Assembly (NCBI GenBank): GCA_014904985.1
Contig: MU128981.1
Span: 1-10,584 of the forward strand
Length of the DNA stretch: 10,584 bases
Source: Hydnum rufescens UP504
Taxonomy: Eukaryota > Basidiomycota > Agaricomycetes > Cantharellales > Hydnaceae
Direction: 5' to 3'
Part shown: positions 8,267-10,584 of the stretch, one piece after another
Layout: every line of letters begins with the position of its first letter
Position numbering within the stretch: position 1 is the stretch's first letter
Position numbers and translations under genes: made by a program
Notes under the pieces: model-generated
What the model was told of the DNA's origin: nothing
Seen by the model: the letters and a program-made list of their open reading frames with translations, nothing else
Database searches by the model: none

Positions 8267-10584
8267 TTATTCAACAAATGGAAATATCAATTCCTCACCT
8301 TTGCAAGCCCCCAAAGCTGCCATGAGTGCTGCAGATTCTTCCTCAAACCAAAGCTGCAATGAGTACAGCTCCTGTTCACAGAGAGAAAGCTCATCATGAC
8401 AATTTGTGAGTTCTTGAACAAGTCAGATGCCATTTCGGACATCTTCATCACCAAGCCAAGGCAGCACCTTCCCCTCAAACTTGTCATCCACAAGCCCAAC
8501 ATCCTTCCAGATGTCATTGTCCACATCAAGGTTGAAAAGACCCTTGATGTCAATGGGGGGAGGGATGACTACATTCCGAGGAATCCCCCGCTGGCCACGG
8601 AGTTTGATCATGCTCTGATGATGTTTATTGTAATCCACAACAAGGCTTTTGACAGAGCGATAGCGCCATTTCAAGGCCTTGCTGGTATGTTCCATTGTAT
8701 TGTGGTCTAAAATAACAATGCTAATTAGTAAAATATTATAAGCTTTCTACCTAGTATAGGTTGCTCACCAATGGCTTTGCTCCTGAAGGCACCAGTGAGA
8801 TTGTCCATCTCGAAATTCTTCTGGCAGGCCTTGGCAATGATATGTGCCTTCAGAGCATGTATATTGAGCTGGTGTTCAAACCAAGGGTGCTCCTTTATTT
8901 TTATAAGATTGTCGTATGACATGGGGTCTCCCGGCTTGAGGACTGCCATCAAATCGTCATCTTGTTTTGACAGCCGAACAACAACTTTCTCCTGCTCAAC
9001 AAGTGCAGATGTAATCTCCACAATTTCATTCCGGCTGGCAACAGTGTCCGATACTGGTACAGACAGTAGTTGCTTCTGAAGAACATCAACAAGATCTTGA
9101 GCTACATATAGATGGTGACAGACAGATAGAATCTTCTCAACAGCGTGGAAGCCTTTCTTCTTTGATTGTCGCTCCAGGGGTCAGCTCTGATAGGCCTGTT
9201 GTTCCTTGAACTGCAGCTGCAGATACTCATTGCTGTAGTGGATCCTAGCTCTTTTCTCCTCAGCAAGAGCAAGCCGTGCCTTCATTGCTTTAACTCATTT
9301 CTCCAACCAGACACCAGCTTCACACATCTTTGAATGGTCCAGGTGTTCAATCTGGATGTCCAAGAGGAACAATTGGCGATGAAAACCAGCAACACAGAGG
9401 TTCGGAATGAGGTGCCAGAGATCACTCCAAAGATGCTCACAACCCTCTCCATCAGTGAGACCCCAGCCGTCACTTTTCTGAGGATGATTCCACAGTTGGC
9501 ATACCCACTGATGGCCATATGCATGGAATACACTAATCCCAAATATGATTCAGGGTATCCAGCATGGTACCAGGTTCCACTTGAGAGCACTTTGGTGAAT
9601 TTGACAGCCAACATCATAGAGAATGCCAACTCGCCAGTCTACAGGCAGCTGGGCCATAACAAAGTCAATTATGGCCAGTGCATAGAACTGCTGCTTGCTG
9701 GGTGTCCACATATTGCCCCAGACAATGACTCGGTCATGACGACAAACACCTGCCATCACACCAGTGTCCAAGAAGTGCCCCCCAGGAGTCTTCACTCTCC
9801 CTCCATCAGCAGCCATGAAAGACTCACCACAGCTATCAAGGTATGAGTTTGGGACATGCAACCCAGCTCAACATGGTCATCCTCAGTATCTGCAACATCG
9901 GCTGCATACTCGCCCTTCTTAGACACATGCGTAGTATGACAGTTGTGTGACTTGACAGGGCATGCTGCCTCCACCCTTGCTTTCCATGCTTCCAGGAAGC
10001 TCTCGGGGTAGTTCACGAGTTCCTGGCGGAATAATACAAGGATCTTGGCTGCCTGGTTGCTTTTTGCGGCCTGGATGATGATCATAGTCCTTGTTTTGTC
10101 AGATGGCAAAGCATGCATCAAGGCACAAGAAGAACTCTGGACTAAAAGACATAACCAGTATATCAGTAAGACAAGCATAAGAATATATTATGCATTACTC
10201 ACAGTTTGCTGTCCCCAGCTTTGTTACATGCTCCAAAGCATAGCGGGCAACATGAGCGAAGATAGTCAGATGGAGTAACACAAGGGTCGGGACCACTACA
10301 TGAGCCTAAGGGTAGTGATGACGTGGTGGGTTCATTTGCACTTCCTTCAATGAGATCATTCATTGTAGAAGTGGTGGGCTCCCGAATGGAATGGCCATCA
10401 GTACATGCACTGACATACAATCGAGCTGTTATAGGTGTGGATTCATCAAGCTTGGGCAGCACTATCATCTCCGGAGCAACATTGTCCCAGTCAGCAGGAT
10501 CATGAGATAGGAACCTCATGGCGAGCAACACTGATCTGCTTGTTGATTTCAGCATCAACAACGCACACTAAGACCTGGTATTGG
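8267..10584 (-). pseudogene. second KDZ transposase relic, 5' end beyond window
   Basis: Exons run 10584-10203, 10141-8769 and 8706 to about 8267, with introns of 61 nt (10142-10202, gtgagt) and 62 nt (8707-8768, gtgagc). Conserved KDZ features in order: CPLCFG (about 10232-10255), CLDACF (about 10108-10125), NKDYDHHPG and DPCIIPP, then the core: LDSCGESFMAAD, VCRHDR (about 9730-9744), LYDVGC (9604-9621), FHAYGHQW (9505-9528) and DGEGCE (9436-9453). After that come the helical region with NEYLQLQF and PLERQSK, and the tail VVIPPPIDIKGLFNLDVD, IWKDVGL and WLGDEDVRNGI. TGA codons interrupt at 10099, 9550, 9295, 9181 and 8423. Between about 10010 and 9865 the likely coding shifts frame and then returns. 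A further shift is likely near 10520. An N-terminal cysteine cluster (CxC1-like in relatives) would lie off the window. This is a different KDZ subclass from the copy at 180-1897. Confidence 0.85.

Noticed and set aside
9282..9629. 115-codon minus-strand frame
   Set aside because: It is an off-frame reading of the KDZ core; the family motifs are in the neighbouring frame across the TGA at 9550.
9334..9846. 170-codon open frame on the plus strand
   Set aside because: It lies opposite the best conserved part of the KDZ core (YDVGC, FHAYGHQW, DGEGCE) and is its antisense shadow.

Overview
The window looks like transposon-rich DNA from a basidiomycete fungus, probably an Agaricomycete. The reasons are short spliceosomal introns (about 49-62 nt, mostly GT-AG), KDZ-type transposases including one with a CxC2 cysteine cluster, and a basidiomycete-style PIF/Harbinger transposase with a SANT/Myb-like partner gene. 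No intact host housekeeping gene, rRNA, tRNA or CRISPR array is visible. Family assignments come from remembered motifs, not from a database search.

Layout. (1) 1-180: GC-rich palindromic repeat DNA that cuts off the first KDZ gene. (2) About 180-1897, minus: relic of a CxC2-KDZ transposase with at least six introns, two single-base frameshifts and three TGA stops, missing its C-terminal half. (3) 1898-2606: AT-rich spacer. (4) 2607-3241, plus: a two-exon gene with no internal stop, of a large uncharacterised Agaricomycete type. (5) About 3221-3940: repeat DNA, possibly an old LTR, holding four diverged copies of a B-box-like motif. (6) 3952-5026, minus: three unrecognised coding-like fragments. 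(7) 5252-8257: a two-gene PIF/Harbinger relic whose genes converge tail to tail, with the accessory gene on plus (5252-6915) and the transposase on minus (8257-6929). (8) 8267-10584, minus: the C-terminal two thirds or so of a second KDZ transposase, whose start lies beyond the right edge and whose 3' end abuts or overlaps the Harbinger transposase.

The main observation appears only after splicing the frames by hand. The two KDZ genes and both Harbinger genes keep long continuous frames, and all 15 in-frame nonsense codons I find in them are TGA. Most fall where an arginine is expected. Other conserved arginines have become His, Gln, Cys or Trp, a catalytic Asp has become Asn, and one splice donor has become AT. 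All of these fit CpG to TpG/CpA transitions, so the elements were probably inactivated by cytosine methylation and deamination rather than by deletion. None of the four appears able to make a full protein. As a system, the Harbinger pair would have been a transposase plus its DNA-binding partner; the two KDZ genes are independent elements.
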